A DNA stretch of 64,000 nucleotides from Taxillus chinensis (Eukaryota > Streptophyta > Magnoliopsida > Santalales > Loranthaceae), in assembly GCA_023512835.1 (NCBI GenBank), contig CM042090.1, forward strand, positions 58,143,865-58,207,864, given 5' to 3'. The notes beneath the pieces were generated by a model that worked only from the letters and a program-made list of their open reading frames with translations, was not told the DNA's origin and did not search any database. A program made the translations under genes and the position numbers. Shown in pieces: positions 12,430 through 24,192 of the stretch; the stretch's first letter is position 1, and the number at the start of each line of letters is the position of its first letter.

Positions 12430-12689
12430 CACCTTGATTTTGCCTTCATTTTGCTTCCATCTTCTTCCTGTAGCTTCCTTGTGAGTTGATGGAGTGATCT
12501 AGCCAAAGTGTGTGGGACAAGGTTGCTCCAAAACCTGCCAAAAACACTCAAAAAGTACCACTATACACCAAACAGGGTCTTCCTAGGGGTTAGAGCAAAT
12601 ATGTCAAAAATAACATGCAAATAGGTACAAAACATACGCTAAAACACCCTATATAAGGCATAGGATAACGGCATAAATGCACGTTGTCA

Positions 12690-12700
12690 AATTCCCCCAT
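12690..12700 (-). promoter_or_regulatory. Polypurine tract of TE-C
   Basis: The minus strand reads ATGGGGGAAT directly before the LTR, preceded by a GAGGACAAGCAAAGGTTCAA context typical of Athila 3' ends. Confidence 0.85.
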
Positions 12701-14044
12701 ACTTGAACCTTTGCTTGTCCTCAAGCAAAAAGAAATAAACACACAATCAAACGGAAAAGAACGAATAAACTAACAAACAAGAGAGGCATGGTTTCCCAAG
12801 GCATACAATCCTATCATGATGAAGTAGACATTCCAATAGCTAAAAATGAATCATAAGTTAATCAACACATGCCCTTACTATTAAGTCCAACAACCATGTA
12901 ATATCGTTACTAATAGTCCAGATAAAGCAAACATGCCAGGATAAAATGAACTTAGCTCCCCCCCGAAAGTCCGCACCAAGGTTAGAGCAGCCTCACTTAA
13001 ATGTCACTTTCTTTTCTCTCCTTTCAGGCCCTACTATCAATGCCTAGCAGCTAAGGATTTACTCTTTCACCCACTACTAACTATTGATTAAGTTTTGCCA
13101 CGTAAACATAAGAGATCCCCACTGTGCTCGTCAAGGGAGACACACCCTCTAGTCTACTTTAGGACCAACACTTGGAGCTAAAGATGGAAGCTCACACTTG
13201 TGAAACAAATTGCAAGATAAACAACTTAGCCATTATGGCTGCAGCACGAAAACAAAAATACATAGAAACAGTATGCCATTGTGGCTTTTATTCTGGCAAA
13301 CACCTTTTTTGTTTTTTTTTTTGTTTTTTTTTTCCTTTTTTTTTTTTTCACACTTCTTTTTAGTAATAACCTTACAAGGTTGCATTTTATGCTCTCCCTT
13401 GATGGATTATTCACTCTGCTATTGTCCTCACACAAGCCCCTTTTTTTTTTTTTTTTTTTAAACAAGAACTAGAACTAGAACTGAGCGAGAATACTGGAAT
13501 CGCGAACACCATACACCAAACACTGAGCACAACAGGTACTTCTTATGCCTAAGTAACTCCAACTATCAAATAGCTAGTAATGAATATTAAGAGCGAATTG
13601 ATAACCCAATAACCCATAAAATACACTCAAAGGTAAGATAATGGTGCTCTCAAAAAGTATATGCCTATTCTGCACTCAACTTCAGGGTTTACAAAGCTCA
13701 TCCTAACATAACATGCTCAGCTTACTATTCAAACGTCAGCTCCAAAATCATGGTGATATCATTCAACAAGTAAAGACATGCTCAACTAACTTATAACACA
13801 CCTTAACAAGTGACACATCGTTATCACAACAAGATACTAAGGTGGTTAGTATAGGCAACCAGAATTTTCATACCTTGGTAGCCATTGCACCTCACAGGCA
13901 AAACAAGCATTCACAGCAACAACATAAAATAAAAGTAACGCATGCAGGCAACCAAACAAGCAACCGGTTCAAGGGAAATCCCCCCCCCATACTGAAACGA
14001 AGCGATGTCCTCAGAGCATGGAAAAAGTAAAAGGAAAAAGAGCG
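12701..14044 (-). other. 3' non-coding region of TE-C
   Basis: No protein-like frame. Contains long T runs (13307-13350 and 13440-13460) and otherwise AT-rich sequence between the accessory ORF and the polypurine tract. Confidence 0.75.
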
Positions 14045-16367
14045 TTACCGGTTGGTGGGAAGGCTATAGTAGAAGATAACATGGGCCACCATGCGTCGAA
14101 GACGTGCGACAAAGTCAGCCGAGGTTTCTCCTGTGAGTGCCCAAGTATCCTTATGCTGTAATAGAGCTATCAAATAATAGCAGACAAAAATCCCACAACT
14201 GAATTGATCAGGTTATTGGGGAAGCTCCATTTCATTGAAGTGCACCAGAGGTAACTTGGATGTCAACAGCCCTTCTTTTCGGAGTGCGGTTTTGATTTTT
14301 TTCAAGAAACCATGGACCAGCTTCTTCTTTCGTGTGGAAAACCCATGGGCTTGGCTCGGGTCATAAAGGACGGCATGGCCCACAGTCAGGTCCAACTGCA
14401 AGAGTACAAAGTGTCGTTCAAGGAGGACCGGTATAAGAACCTCGTGGACCTGGTGCCAAGAGCGATGTCCTTCTGCAGCTCCATTCATCCGCCGGCGGAA
14501 GATATGTTCCTCTAAGGGCTGCTCATAAATCTCGCACAGCATGATAGAAGTGTACTGAGCCATAGGGTAGTCGTTGGGCTCGGCTTCCACCACATGTCGC
14601 ATCGTACGGCAGAATAAGTCAACGTCATCGGAAGATAAGTACTCATCAGCTAGGATACGCTGTAAATAAGATGATGTGAAGACTTCTGAATCACGTGTAA
14701 AACGGGCTTGCAAGGTGTCTCCATAAGTAAACTGCTGAAAAGCAGCTGTGGCCTCAGCAGTGGAGAGGGCCGGATGAAGATGAATATAAACGGGCTCCCC
14801 TAGGTCATCTGCCTGGGGAGCTTCGGAAGATGCGCCAGACCACCATTGCAACGGCTGAATTAAGGGAACTAGGGCCTGTGAAGAGCTGGGCCCGGCTGGT
14901 GGTGGGAAATAAACCGGAACTGCTGGAGGGAAGGGTGACGCGGTGTAGGGCTCCGCCTCTTGCGGATACTGTGGATACTCCGGTGTCTCTTCGCTATGCG
15001 CAGCGTGCTGCTGTACCGGAGGTGACGGTGCGTCAAATGGATCCTCCACAGGAGGTGTAGGAGTTGTCTTCTTCTTTTTCCCCAGGGCTTTCCAGATCTT
15101 ACCGAGCAGCCCTTTGACTTCCTTTTGCTCCTTGAGGATTAGAGTTTGATTTTTCTTCAACAGCCCGATCTCCTGAACGGTTTCCTTTGTGCCTCTTGTA
15201 GTTGAGCGGTTTGCTTCCGTAAGTCTTCATAAGAAGCAGCAGGAGTTGGCTCCGGGGCTTCCCATGGTCGGGCAGATGGACGAGACGTTGCTTGTTGATC
15301 TTGAGTGATGTACTCGAGTAGCTCATCCAGCTGAAGTCTCGTGATGTGGCCATTAGTGAAAGCCCAGTTAAGAACGTCAACTTCACTGATAACTTGGCCA
15401 TCGATGCCTTGGAAGAAATTGTAGATTTCCTCCTTGTGAACATTGAACCGCATGTACATGGCGATCAACTGGGAAAATGTCTTTGTCGGCGGGCATTCAT
15501 GGGAGTGGAGGTGTCCCGGAACTGCTCCGTGGGTCGCTCCATATGCACGCTATGACGTGAAGGCTGTGGTGCAACGTGGATACTATCTCCCCATTTGCCC
15601 TTGTAGCTAACTCCTAAAGCACCCTCTGGATGGAGAACTTGTAACCGCAAGTTATCCGGGAAAACAAGTGGGGACTACTTGAGCACTAAGATGACCATAT
15701 TGATATTGCGAAGCATGCTAAGTAGTCGACCATATAAGCATTTATGAATATCCCGTTTCCACAATTTAAAAATTTCCGCAGCCCAATCAATGTGTAACGG
15801 CGATCGATGCAAAACATAAACTCCAAATGGGATTTAGGGACTGAGTCTACGCCACTAGTTTGTAACAAGTAAGCACCTCCCTACCAAATTGGCAAGGCAA
15901 CGGTATTTCCCGTGAAATCCGTTTTTCGTAAATTGCCGACGTTTCCCAAATTCCTTATTATACTGTAAAGCTCTACCATATTCTCCTAAGGTCAATGCAG
16001 GCTTTGCATGCATGGGATTTGGCAGATCAAAGCAATCTCTCAACAAAGCAGGGGAAATAGAAATTAAGACACCTTGAACCTCCCCAATTATCTCATCATC
16101 TTCCTCATTGACATAGACTGAATTATAGAATTCTAACATGGCAGGGTAATACAAATCACAACGAGCGCATACTAACCGTCGCAGTCCCAACGCCTGCAGC
16201 TTGGTCATAATTTCTTCAGTCCAGTCAAGGGTGGAGGACTCCAGGATCTCCCAATCAAGCACATTCCCCACGAAGATGGTGTCGGCATCTCTCAATGCCG
16301 AAGGCATAGAGGTGGCAGAGGCTTCAGGACTGCCTTCTCCTTGGCGGGCTCTCCTTGTGTGCACCAT
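14045..16367 (-). pseudogene. Athila accessory ORF in envelope position, with Ulp1-like (C48) protease C-terminus
   Basis: The frame starts at the ATG at 16367 and is read in pieces: 16367-15855, then a shifted frame to about 15686, 15468-15157, and 15160-14045. The N-terminal part resembles the plant transposon protein domain found downstream of pol in Athila elements (a VCARCDLYYPAMLEFYNSV region). A proline- and lysine-rich linker follows. The C-terminal part has the Ulp1/SENP pattern: RHFVLLQLDL (His), then LYDPS (Asp), then after an in-frame TAA at 14213-14215, SCGIFVCYY (Cys codon 14195-14197), with the same frame running on to a stop at 14045. Function would be SUMO or ubiquitin-like deconjugation. 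As it stands the frame is broken. The domain call is by eye. Confidence 0.62.
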
Positions 16368-17377
16368 GACGAAATTTTGCTCTCAGCAAGAAAGGAGAAG
16401 AAAGTATGAAATGTGAGTTTGAAGCTTGGAACTCCTTCCCTATTTATAGTGATTCGTCACAAGGGGAAAAGACGAAATTAACCCTCTTAAAGTGCTCCAT
16501 CATTTTCACGTGCAGACCAAAGAAGACTCTAGAAGATGCCAGCTAGCGCCCACCGAAATTTCAGACTGATTGGCCAAAGGTAGGTGTGCACGTGAAAAGC
16601 GTGTTTTCACGGGCAGAGCTTGGATGATTCTAGACACTGCCAGCTGCTGTCCACTAAAATTTTAGATCGAAAAGAAGCGTCTATCCCTGTGCACGCGAAA
16701 AGTGTTGTCACGGGCAGGTCTCAGAAGGGTCTAGAAGATTCCAGTTGCCTCTGTGCAAAATTTCAGCTCGATTGGACCATTATACCCTTGTGCACGCGAA
16801 AAGCCTTTTCACGGGCAGGGCCTTTTTTGTCCAAATTTCGCCTGCGGGTCACGGATGAACGGTAGATTCATTATAGACGTGAACGTGACATGCTGATTCT
16901 CACGGGCAAGCTGGTTGACACCCTAAATGAAGCCCAATGATGTGGAAATTTGACAGGCTAATATCCCATCTCACAAGGACAAAAACGTGTCAGTTAGTGG
17001 GCCCAAAATACCATCATATAATCTAGAACTTCATCTCCATGGTTTGGCAAGAGATTGGAGTGGGCCCCCTCCTGATTTAATTTAACTGAATTTGGTTGTG
17101 GGCCTGAGAAAATTTAGTTGAAGTTCTGATTCACAGGCCCAAGTAAGCCCAAGTTTAAAGAAGCTCCATCAAGGAATTTGGGCCTAGGCCCTGGTTCAAA
17201 TGCTGCTAATAAGAGTTAAAACAAAACAGATATGCACTCCCTACAGACTATGGGTTAAAACACACAATAACACTATCTCAATAAAAGAAATAGCATAAAA
17301 TAAAAAGGAAGAGAAATCACCATGGGTTGCCTCCCATGAAGCGCTGAGTTTAGGTCTTAGCTTGACCGTCCCCTCTG
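16368..17377 (-). other. Spacer between accessory ORF and integrase of TE-C, with a degenerate repeat
   Basis: No protein-like frame. Between about 16505 and 16825 a module of roughly 100 bp recurs three to four times. Each copy holds a GTGCACGYGAAAAG word, a TTCACGGGCAG word and a CTAGAAGAT-type stretch. The arm pairs resemble the CACGTG hairpins of the LTRs, with CACGTG changed to CACGCG or CACGGG. Confidence 0.6.
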
Positions 17378-18644
17378 TCAAGTTGTGCTCAGAGTGAAAT
17401 GATCAACCTCCTTAACATGATCCTGCATGTAGTATGGCTTCACACGCTGACCGTTTACTTTGAAAATTTGTCCAGAGGTTGATTGGAGTTCAACACTACC
17501 ATATGGGAACACCTTTGTAACGGTTGAAAGGCCCCATCCATTTAGATCGCAACTTCCCAGGAAAGAGTTTAAGTCTGGAATTAAAGAGGAGCACCTTCTG
17601 CCCTGGTTCAACAGTAGAGGGGCTGATCTTCTTATCATGTCTGAGCTTAGACCTCTCCTTGTACAGCTTCGCACTCTCATAGGCATTGAAGCGAAATTCC
17701 TCCAACTCATTTAATTGGTGCAATCGTAGTTCAAAGCGCAACATTGGGATCCATGTTCAGCTTTTTAACCGCCCAAAATGCTTTGTGTTCCAATTCAACA
17801 GGCAAGTGGCAGGCCTTTCCGTACAATAGACGATACGGAGACATTCCAATGGGCGTTTTGAATGCCTGGCGATAAGCCCACAACGCCTCATCGAGTTTTA
17901 GAGCCCAATCTTTTCGGTTGCCTCCCACTGTCTTTTCCAAGATGTGCTTGATCTCACGGTTGGAAACTTCAGCTTGACCGTTTGCTTGTGGATGATAGGC
18001 TAAGGTGCGCCTATGTTGCACTCCATATTTGTTTAAGAGCTTGTCGAAAAGCTTATTGCAGAAGTGACTCCCTTCATCACTAATAATTGCTCTAGGTGTT
18101 CCAAACCGGCTGAATATGTTGCAGGCGAAGGAATTTGGTAACCACTTGAGCATCATTCTTCCTAGTGGGTATAGCTTCAACCCACTTCGAGAGGTAATCA
18201 ACAGCCAGAAGGATGTAAGAAAACCCATCTGATGGTGGGAAAGGTCCCATGAAATCGATTCCCCATATGTCAAAAAGTTCGACTGGCATAATGCCAGTTT
18301 GGGGCATCTCTTGCTTCCTTGTAATCCCTCCTATTCGTTGACACTGATCACATGTCTTAACAAAGGTGTATGTGTCTGTGAACATGGTTGGCCAGTAAAA
18401 CCCACTTTGTAGGATCTTTGCCACCGTCCTTTGTACTCCTAAATGGCCAGCATAGTCAGATGAATGACAATGCGTCGTTATCTTGTCCACTTCCTCTTCG
18501 GCACACATTTTCGATGATCTGATCAGCACATAGCCGGTATAGAACAGGCTCATCCCAAATGTATCTTCTTGCATTAAAGAGGAACCTCTTCTTTTCCTGA
18601 TAAGTGAACTCTGCAGGTACATAGTCACATGCATGGTAGTTCAC
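17378..18644 (-). pseudogene. Integrase of Athila element TE-C
   Basis: Read on the minus strand from 18644. The N-terminal zinc-binding part shows H-x(n)-H in HSSDYAGHLG and CDQCQR, followed by the catalytic core with WGIDFMGPF (first Asp), SDEGSHF (second Asp) and the region around [16 protein letters not shown] (Glu). The C-terminal part contains [19 protein letters not shown], which fits a GPY-type end. Frames change near 18273-18092, 17744 and 17496, so the gene is broken in several places. It would insert the element cDNA into chromosomes. Confidence 0.85.
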
Positions 18645-18676
18645 TATATCAGCAAACCATGGCGTCTTTGCTTCAG

Positions 18677-19473
18677 CTACAAAGAGCTGCTCATCAAGGA
18701 AGGTGTCGAAATAGTAGCACCTTGGGTACTACCTTCCCCTAGCTCGAGCCTTGACAAATGGTCTGCCACAGTATTGGAAGTCCCCTTCAAGTCTTTAATC
18801 TCCAGATCAAACTCTTGGAGTAACAAAACCCATCTGATCAACCTGGGTTTTGCATCCTTCTTGCTGAACAAATATCTCAGGGCAGCGTGGTCGGTGTAAA
18901 CAATGACCTTAGTGCCCAGAAGATATGACCGAAACTTATCACAAGCAAACACCACAGCAAGTAACTCCTTCTCTGTAGTAGTGTAATTGAGCTGGGCCTC
19001 ATTGAGTGTGCGACTGGCATAATATATTGCCCTGAAAATTTTGTCCCGTTTCTGCCCAAGCACCGCTCCGACTGCAAAGTCACTTGCATCACACATCAGC
19101 TCAAAGGGTTGTGACCAGTCTGGAGCCACTATCACCGGTGCTGAACTGAGCTTCTCTTTCAACACTGTAAAGGCCTGAAGGCAGTCTTCCGAAAATATGA
19201 ATGGAACATCCTTCTCTAAAAGCATGCTTAGAGGCTTGGCAATTTTTGAGAAGTCTTTGATGAACCGCCGATAAAACCCTGCATGACCCGAAAGCTCCGG
19301 ATGCCCTTCACATTAGTGGGAGGAGGTAGACGCTCAATGGTGGAGATCTTTGCTCTATCTACTTCCAACCCAGCTGCGGACACTCTATGCCCAAGGACAA
19401 CTCCTTCCTTGACCATGAAGTGACACTTCTCCCAGTTCAAGACCAGGTCCTTTTCCTTGCATCGGACTAACAC
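18677..19473 (-). pseudogene. RNase H and RT thumb region of TE-C
   Basis: LGHRVSAAGLEVDRAKI marks the end of the RT and [19 protein letters not shown] the start of RNase H, followed by [32 protein letters not shown] and a VADHLSRLE end. The order and motifs are those of Athila pol. A frame change lies near 19228. It degrades RNA in the RNA-DNA hybrid. Confidence 0.85.
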
Positions 19474-20520
19474 GGTTTCCAGTTCCCGAGGCAGATGGAA
19501 AAAGATGAACCAAATACCGAGAAGTCATCCATAAAGACTTCCATAATGTCCTCCACTAACCCTTGAAAAATGGCCATCATACACCTCTGGAAAGTAGCAG
19601 GTGCGTTGCAAAGACCAAATGGCATACGCCGGAAAGCATACGTGCCAAAAGGGCACGTGAATGTAGTCTTCTCTTGATCTTCCGGGGCAACTGCTATCTG
19701 GTTGTATCCAGAATAACCGTCCAGAAAACAATAAAACGGGTAGCCAGCTAACCGATCTAGCATTTGATCAATGAAAGGTAACGGAAAGTGGTCCTTACGC
19801 GTGGCTTTATTCAGCTTGCGGTAATCAATGCACACGCGCCACCCGGTCACTGTGCGGGATGGAATAAGCTCGTTGTTCTCATTGCGTATCACTGTCATGC
19901 CACCCTTCTTGGGAACCACTTGCACTGGACTAACCCAGGAGCTATCTGAAATGGCATATATGATGCCTGCTTTCCTCCACTTCAGAATCTCCTTGCCAAC
20001 GACTACCTTCATTGCAGGATTGAGCCTGCGTTGGCGCTCTATAGTAGGAGTATAAGACTCCTCCATCAGTATCTTGTGCATGCAGACCGCTGGACTTATA
20101 CCTTTTATGTCATCCAGAGACCACCCCAGGGCCTGCTTATGCTCCCTTAAGACTTCTAGTAGCTGTCTGGTTTCTTCTACTGTTAAGGACGCAGCTACTA
20201 TCACAGGATAACGCCCTTGTGTATCCAAGAACTCGTACCTCAGATGTTCTGGGAGTTGCTTCAGACCGCAACGGTTCCGTGATTGTTGAGGATTCGATTG
20301 AGGATTTCAGCACTTCATAAGTCTCGTTCGGTTCCACCTCCGCAAAATCCACCTGCTGCAATTCGTGATCCAAGCTTTCAGTGATCAAGCTCTCTTCGAA
20401 AAAACTGTCCACGAATTCAGCAATCTGATCAATCCAATAACAGCTGGAATGATCATTCGCCTTGCGCATCGAACGCTCCATGTTGAACACCACTGCGTCT
20501 TCATCCACACGCAGCGTCAA
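19467..20520 (-). pseudogene. Reverse transcriptase of Athila element TE-C
   Basis: The segment contains [48 protein letters not shown] and the catalytic VFMDDFSVF box (Asp-Asp codons near 19524-19529). The upstream linker from protease (20520-20137) is in another frame, with the shift near 20230. The frame ends just after the catalytic box (19467), so the palm continues in a shifted frame. All residues needed for polymerase activity are visible, but not in one frame. Confidence 0.88.
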
Positions 20521-20831
20521 CTCCCCCCGAGTTTACATCGATCAAGGCCCTGCCGGTACTCAGGGAATGGCCTTCCAAGAATCAATTGGACTCCTTTATC
20601 TTCTTCCATTTCCAATACAACAAAATCCACCGGGAAGATAAAGCGATCCACCTTGATTAAAACATCTTCAATAATGCCCGCCGGTTTTCCTATCGATCGA
20701 TCAGCAAATTGTAAAGATATGGACGTGGGCTTTATGCCAGTCAAGCCCAGCCGCCGATAGATGGACATTGGCATTAGATTTATACTTGCCCCTAAATCAC
20801 ATAGGGCCTGCTCCAAGCTGCGAGGTGCCAA
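20521..20831 (-). pseudogene. Aspartic protease of TE-C
   Basis: LCDLGASINLMP carries the Athila form of the active site (D-L-G instead of D-T/S-G), followed by a hydrophobic FVVLEMEEDKGVQLILGRPF end with the ILGRPF motif typical of this group. The frame joins gag through a one-base shift near 20885, right after a CAG triplet. It would process the Gag-Pol polyprotein. Confidence 0.82.
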
Positions 20832-20839
20832 TGGTACAG

Positions 20840-22815
20840 TCAGCGTGAAACTACCCGGATCTTTAAGCTTGGGTGGTAGCTTGTCTGCACCACCGCACTA
20901 ATGTCATTGGTGAGAGCTACTATCTCACAATCAGTGTAACTTCTCCTCTTGAACAGTAGATCCTTTAGAAATTTGACATATCCAGGCATTTGTTCCAAGG
21001 CTTCTATGAAGGGGATGTTCACTTCCAACTTTTTGAAGACATCTAAAAATTTCTGGAACTGAGCATCTAATTTCTTTTTCCTCAGCCTTTGAGGATACGG
21101 CATAGGAGGTTTATACGGAATGGGAGAGCTAACTTCATGCTGACGGCTTGTCGGTTGACTACTCCCAACCTTTTCTGTCTGGTCCTTACATTGCTCAGCA
21201 TCTCCTTCTTTAGCTTCCTCCTGGGCAAGCTGTTCGGACTCCTCCTTGGTTGGCTCGATTTTCTTCTCTCCAGCTGGTAGTTCTTTCCCACTTCTAAGCA
21301 TTATAGCTTTGCATTGCTCCCTTGGGTTGACCTCTGTATTGCTGGGAAAAGTGTTTGATGAAGATGGCCTAACTGCATTTGCTAACTGGCCAATCTGCTG
21401 TTCGATATTCTTCATGGCAGCCCCAAGATCCTGGACAGACGTGGTAAGGGACTCAATCCTTGTCTCCCCCTTACTCATTCTGTCAGTTGCTTGCTTAGCA
21501 AATTGATAAAAGAAGTTCCGCATCTCTTCATCCTTTGCCTTCTCTTTGTCTTCCTCCTTCTGTTGAGGCATCTTCTGGAACCCAGGAGGAAGTTATGACT
21601 GAGAAGGTTCTCCATACTGTGTTGCTCCAGTAGCAGGAACCTTATTCTGCCTTTGCCATAAGTAAGGCGGTTGTTGAAATTGGTGAGGTCCTCCTTGATT
21701 CTGAAAGTGGTTGGGCTGGGGAGGATTCTGCATCTGGTTTGGGTTACGATATTGTCGCTGAAATCCTCCACCTCGATTCCCAACATATTGGGCTTCTTCG
21801 TATAGTCTGGGTTCAGCGCCAGATCTTCGAAACCGCCTTAGGTGGTTCGGTTCTACCCTCCATGCGAACGGCCATTACGACATTTGCTCATCCAGGGAAC
21901 TCCATCTTCCTTGTCAACTCATCGAACCGAGTTGAATTTGACGAATTTGATCTGCAGCCCACCGGCTCGGCTCTAGGGCGTCTGTCATTGGACCATTGGC
22001 GGTTTGACAACGCCATTCGCTCTATAAGCTCCATCGCTGCAGGAAGGCTCCATCATCATGAACGCTCCTCCGGCCGGCTGCATCTATCATGCTCCTTGTA
22101 TTTGCATGCGGACACGCATAAAAAGATTCGACTTGTAACCATTCCGGCCTGCCATGATTAGGACACCTCCTCACCAAGTCTTTAAACCGCTCCCAGGCCT
22201 CGTATAGCGACTCATCACCATGCTGGGTGAATTGATTTATCTGGCTCCTTAGATGAATAACTCTTGTTGGTGGAAAGTACTTGGAGAGAAACTTCTCCAC
22301 CATTTGGTCCCATGTGTGTATTTGCCAGCAGGTAGGGACTGGAACCAACCAAGAGCTCGGTCCTTCAGGGAAAACGGGAAAAGTCGCAGCTTAATGGCGT
22401 CATCCGAGACTCCATTAATTTTGATGGTGTCGCAAATTTGCAAGAATCGCGCTAGATGGTTGTGTGGATCATCTAGCGCCGAGCCTCGGAATGCATCTTG
22501 CCCAACCATTTGCGATAGCCAGGCTTCGGCTCGAAGTTGTTTGCTTGGACCGGCACCCTTCGATGCCTGAATACTCATCCGATAAGACAGGTCTAGCATA
22601 ATCCATGAAGGTCCTTGGCTCGATAACCTCCTTGGCCGTTGTGTCCCTGATCTTCCCTTGCTCTGTTTTCAGCCATGATTTCTTCACACACCAGGTATGT
22701 AAGCCTTCCAACTGCTGTTCAAGTGCAGCTAATACCCTCTCGAGCTCTTCACGCTCTCTCGCAATGTTCGTTCGATTTCGGGATCGTATGGTAATAGTTC
22801 ACCCCTGGTGTGACA
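20840..22815 (-). pseudogene. Gag of Athila element TE-C
   Basis: The N-terminal region near 22800 contains YDPEIERT, typical of the group. The capsid region follows with DPHNHLARFLQICDTIKING and LRLFPFSLKDRALGWF, then KFLSKYFPP and LYEAWERFKDLVRRCP. The C-terminal part (21571-20840) includes IEQQIGQLANAVR and CKAIMLRSGKEL. Frames change near 22565, 22300 and 21786, and a TAA lies at about 21592. No ATG could be fixed as start. Gag forms the particle that packages the RNA. Confidence 0.85.
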
Positions 22816-22986
22816 CATACACAGAGGAATTTTCTCAAACACCTAAGGTGCACTCCTGACACGTAGCAAAAACAAAAAGATACCAGGTAACACCGTACTA
22901 GCAAAAGTACAAGAAAATAAAATTCCAGATCACAAATAAACTTGAGCACCTAATGTCACTTAGTCCTAACAATGTTTGGCGTGCCT

Positions 22987-23003
22987 CCCCGGCAACGGCG
23001 CCA
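22987..23003 (-). promoter_or_regulatory. Primer-binding site of TE-C (tRNA-Asp)
   Basis: The plus strand reads CCCCGGCAACGGCGCCA, identical to the 3' end of plant tRNA-Asp including CCA, six bases from the LTR at 23010. This is the primer class known for Athila. Confidence 0.92.
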
Positions 23004-23009
23004 AAAACT

Positions 23010-24192
23010 TGACCCGCATAAATTATGTCTAAAGGTTTTGCAGCAAGTGCACTAGTCAAGTAATAAAGTGGAGTATTAAGATTCCGGTTGTCGAACCCAC
23101 AGGGAGGTAGCTAATGCTGTTAAGCAGCAAGCACTAAGCTAACAAGTTGATTTTATGTCTGGATAATTGATGTTTGTTGTGCAAATATTTTGAACAAAAA
23201 GATATTAAATCAGAATGTTGGCAAGTGGTTGGTATAGACATCTAGGGTCACAATGTTTACCACCCAATCGATTGTACTAATCTGGTTATGGCTTTTGTTC
23301 TTGATTTATGTTCTAGTTCAAGTTCATGTTGATTATCTCCTACCTATCTTACATTTGGTCCATGCTAAGATAGATTTAAGGCTTTTATCCCATTTGGTCC
23401 ATGTGAATAAAAGTGATCAAGGTAGATAAACAATCTAATAGTTGTAGACTTGGTCCATCATACAATATTAAATCTAATTCACTAGTGTTCCACCCTAGAC
23501 AAGGGCTAAGATTACCTAATTATGCATAAACTAGGCATTTCCATTCAAGCAAGTGAATTAAACAAGAACTGAATTCTATTTTATTGAACAACCATAACCA
23601 AACTAAATACAATTTATTGGGGGCTACATTGCTCCCCTAGACTAACAAGACTACTCCATAATCATGACAAAAACAACAACAATCATAAGAAAGAACATGA
23701 TTACAGTACCAGGACAATAAAGGAAGACCCCAAGATGAACCAGGACTCCAGCCTCCAAAGACTCCGGCGTCTGCTGCCCAAACTCACTCCTTGCCAAGGA
23801 CAATCCGATCTTTTAGCAATGGCTATAGCTCTTTTCAGAACTCAGATCAGATTCTCCTCCTCAAGATGATTTAAAATGCCTCCAAAGACTCCTATTTATA
23901 GGTTTTAGTGGGCCAAATTAGGGTTACAAAAGGTGTGCCCTAATTATAAATGTGGTCGCAGCCAAAACGACGTCGTTTTGGTTAGTGACACTAATCGACG
24001 TTCTAGGCGAAATAAAACTCAAACTACACCAACTTTGACCCCAGTTCTTTAGAGGAAAATGATTAAAGCAACAAAATACATCATTGGGAGCACAAAAATG
24101 CTTGCACGTGAGAATGCACGTGAGAAGACCCTTTTCACGTGCAGCTCCAATTTGACTCAAATTTGCTCCAAAGCTTCCTCTTGAGTTGTAGA
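23010..24192 (-). repeat. TE-C right LTR (5' LTR), first part
   Basis: Matches 11187-12369 nearly perfectly and is interrupted at 24192 by TE-D. With 33181-33500 it makes 1503 bp, exactly the length of the left LTR. Confidence 0.96.
24188..24192. repeat. Target-site duplication of TE-D, left copy
   Basis: GTAGA directly before the TG of TE-D. The right copy is at 33176-33180. In the uninterrupted Athila LTR (near 12366) GTAGA occurs once. Confidence 0.97.

Larger units (their letters stand above)
11187..12689 (-). repeat. TE-C left LTR (3' LTR), 1503 bp
   Basis: Begins TGACCCGCATAAAT and ends GCACGTTGTCA. On the minus strand it contains CACGTG clusters (12282-12429), a perfect ACGT palindrome (12139-12158) and a TATA box CCTATAAATAGG about 70 bp further downstream (near 12066-12077). 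Confidence 0.95.

Noticed and set aside
13172..13472. Phe-rich or Lys-rich frames over T runs, also at 35165-35457 and 41531-41749
   Set aside because: Low-complexity poly-T/poly-A translation.
14213..16367. Envelope-like gene in the Athila element
   Set aside because: No signal peptide or membrane segments are visible; the C-terminus fits a Ulp1-type protease better.
22987..23003. A tRNA-Asp gene, because the bases equal its 3' end
   Set aside because: Only the last 17 bases are present, next to an LTR; it is a primer-binding site. No full tRNA cloverleaf was found in the window.
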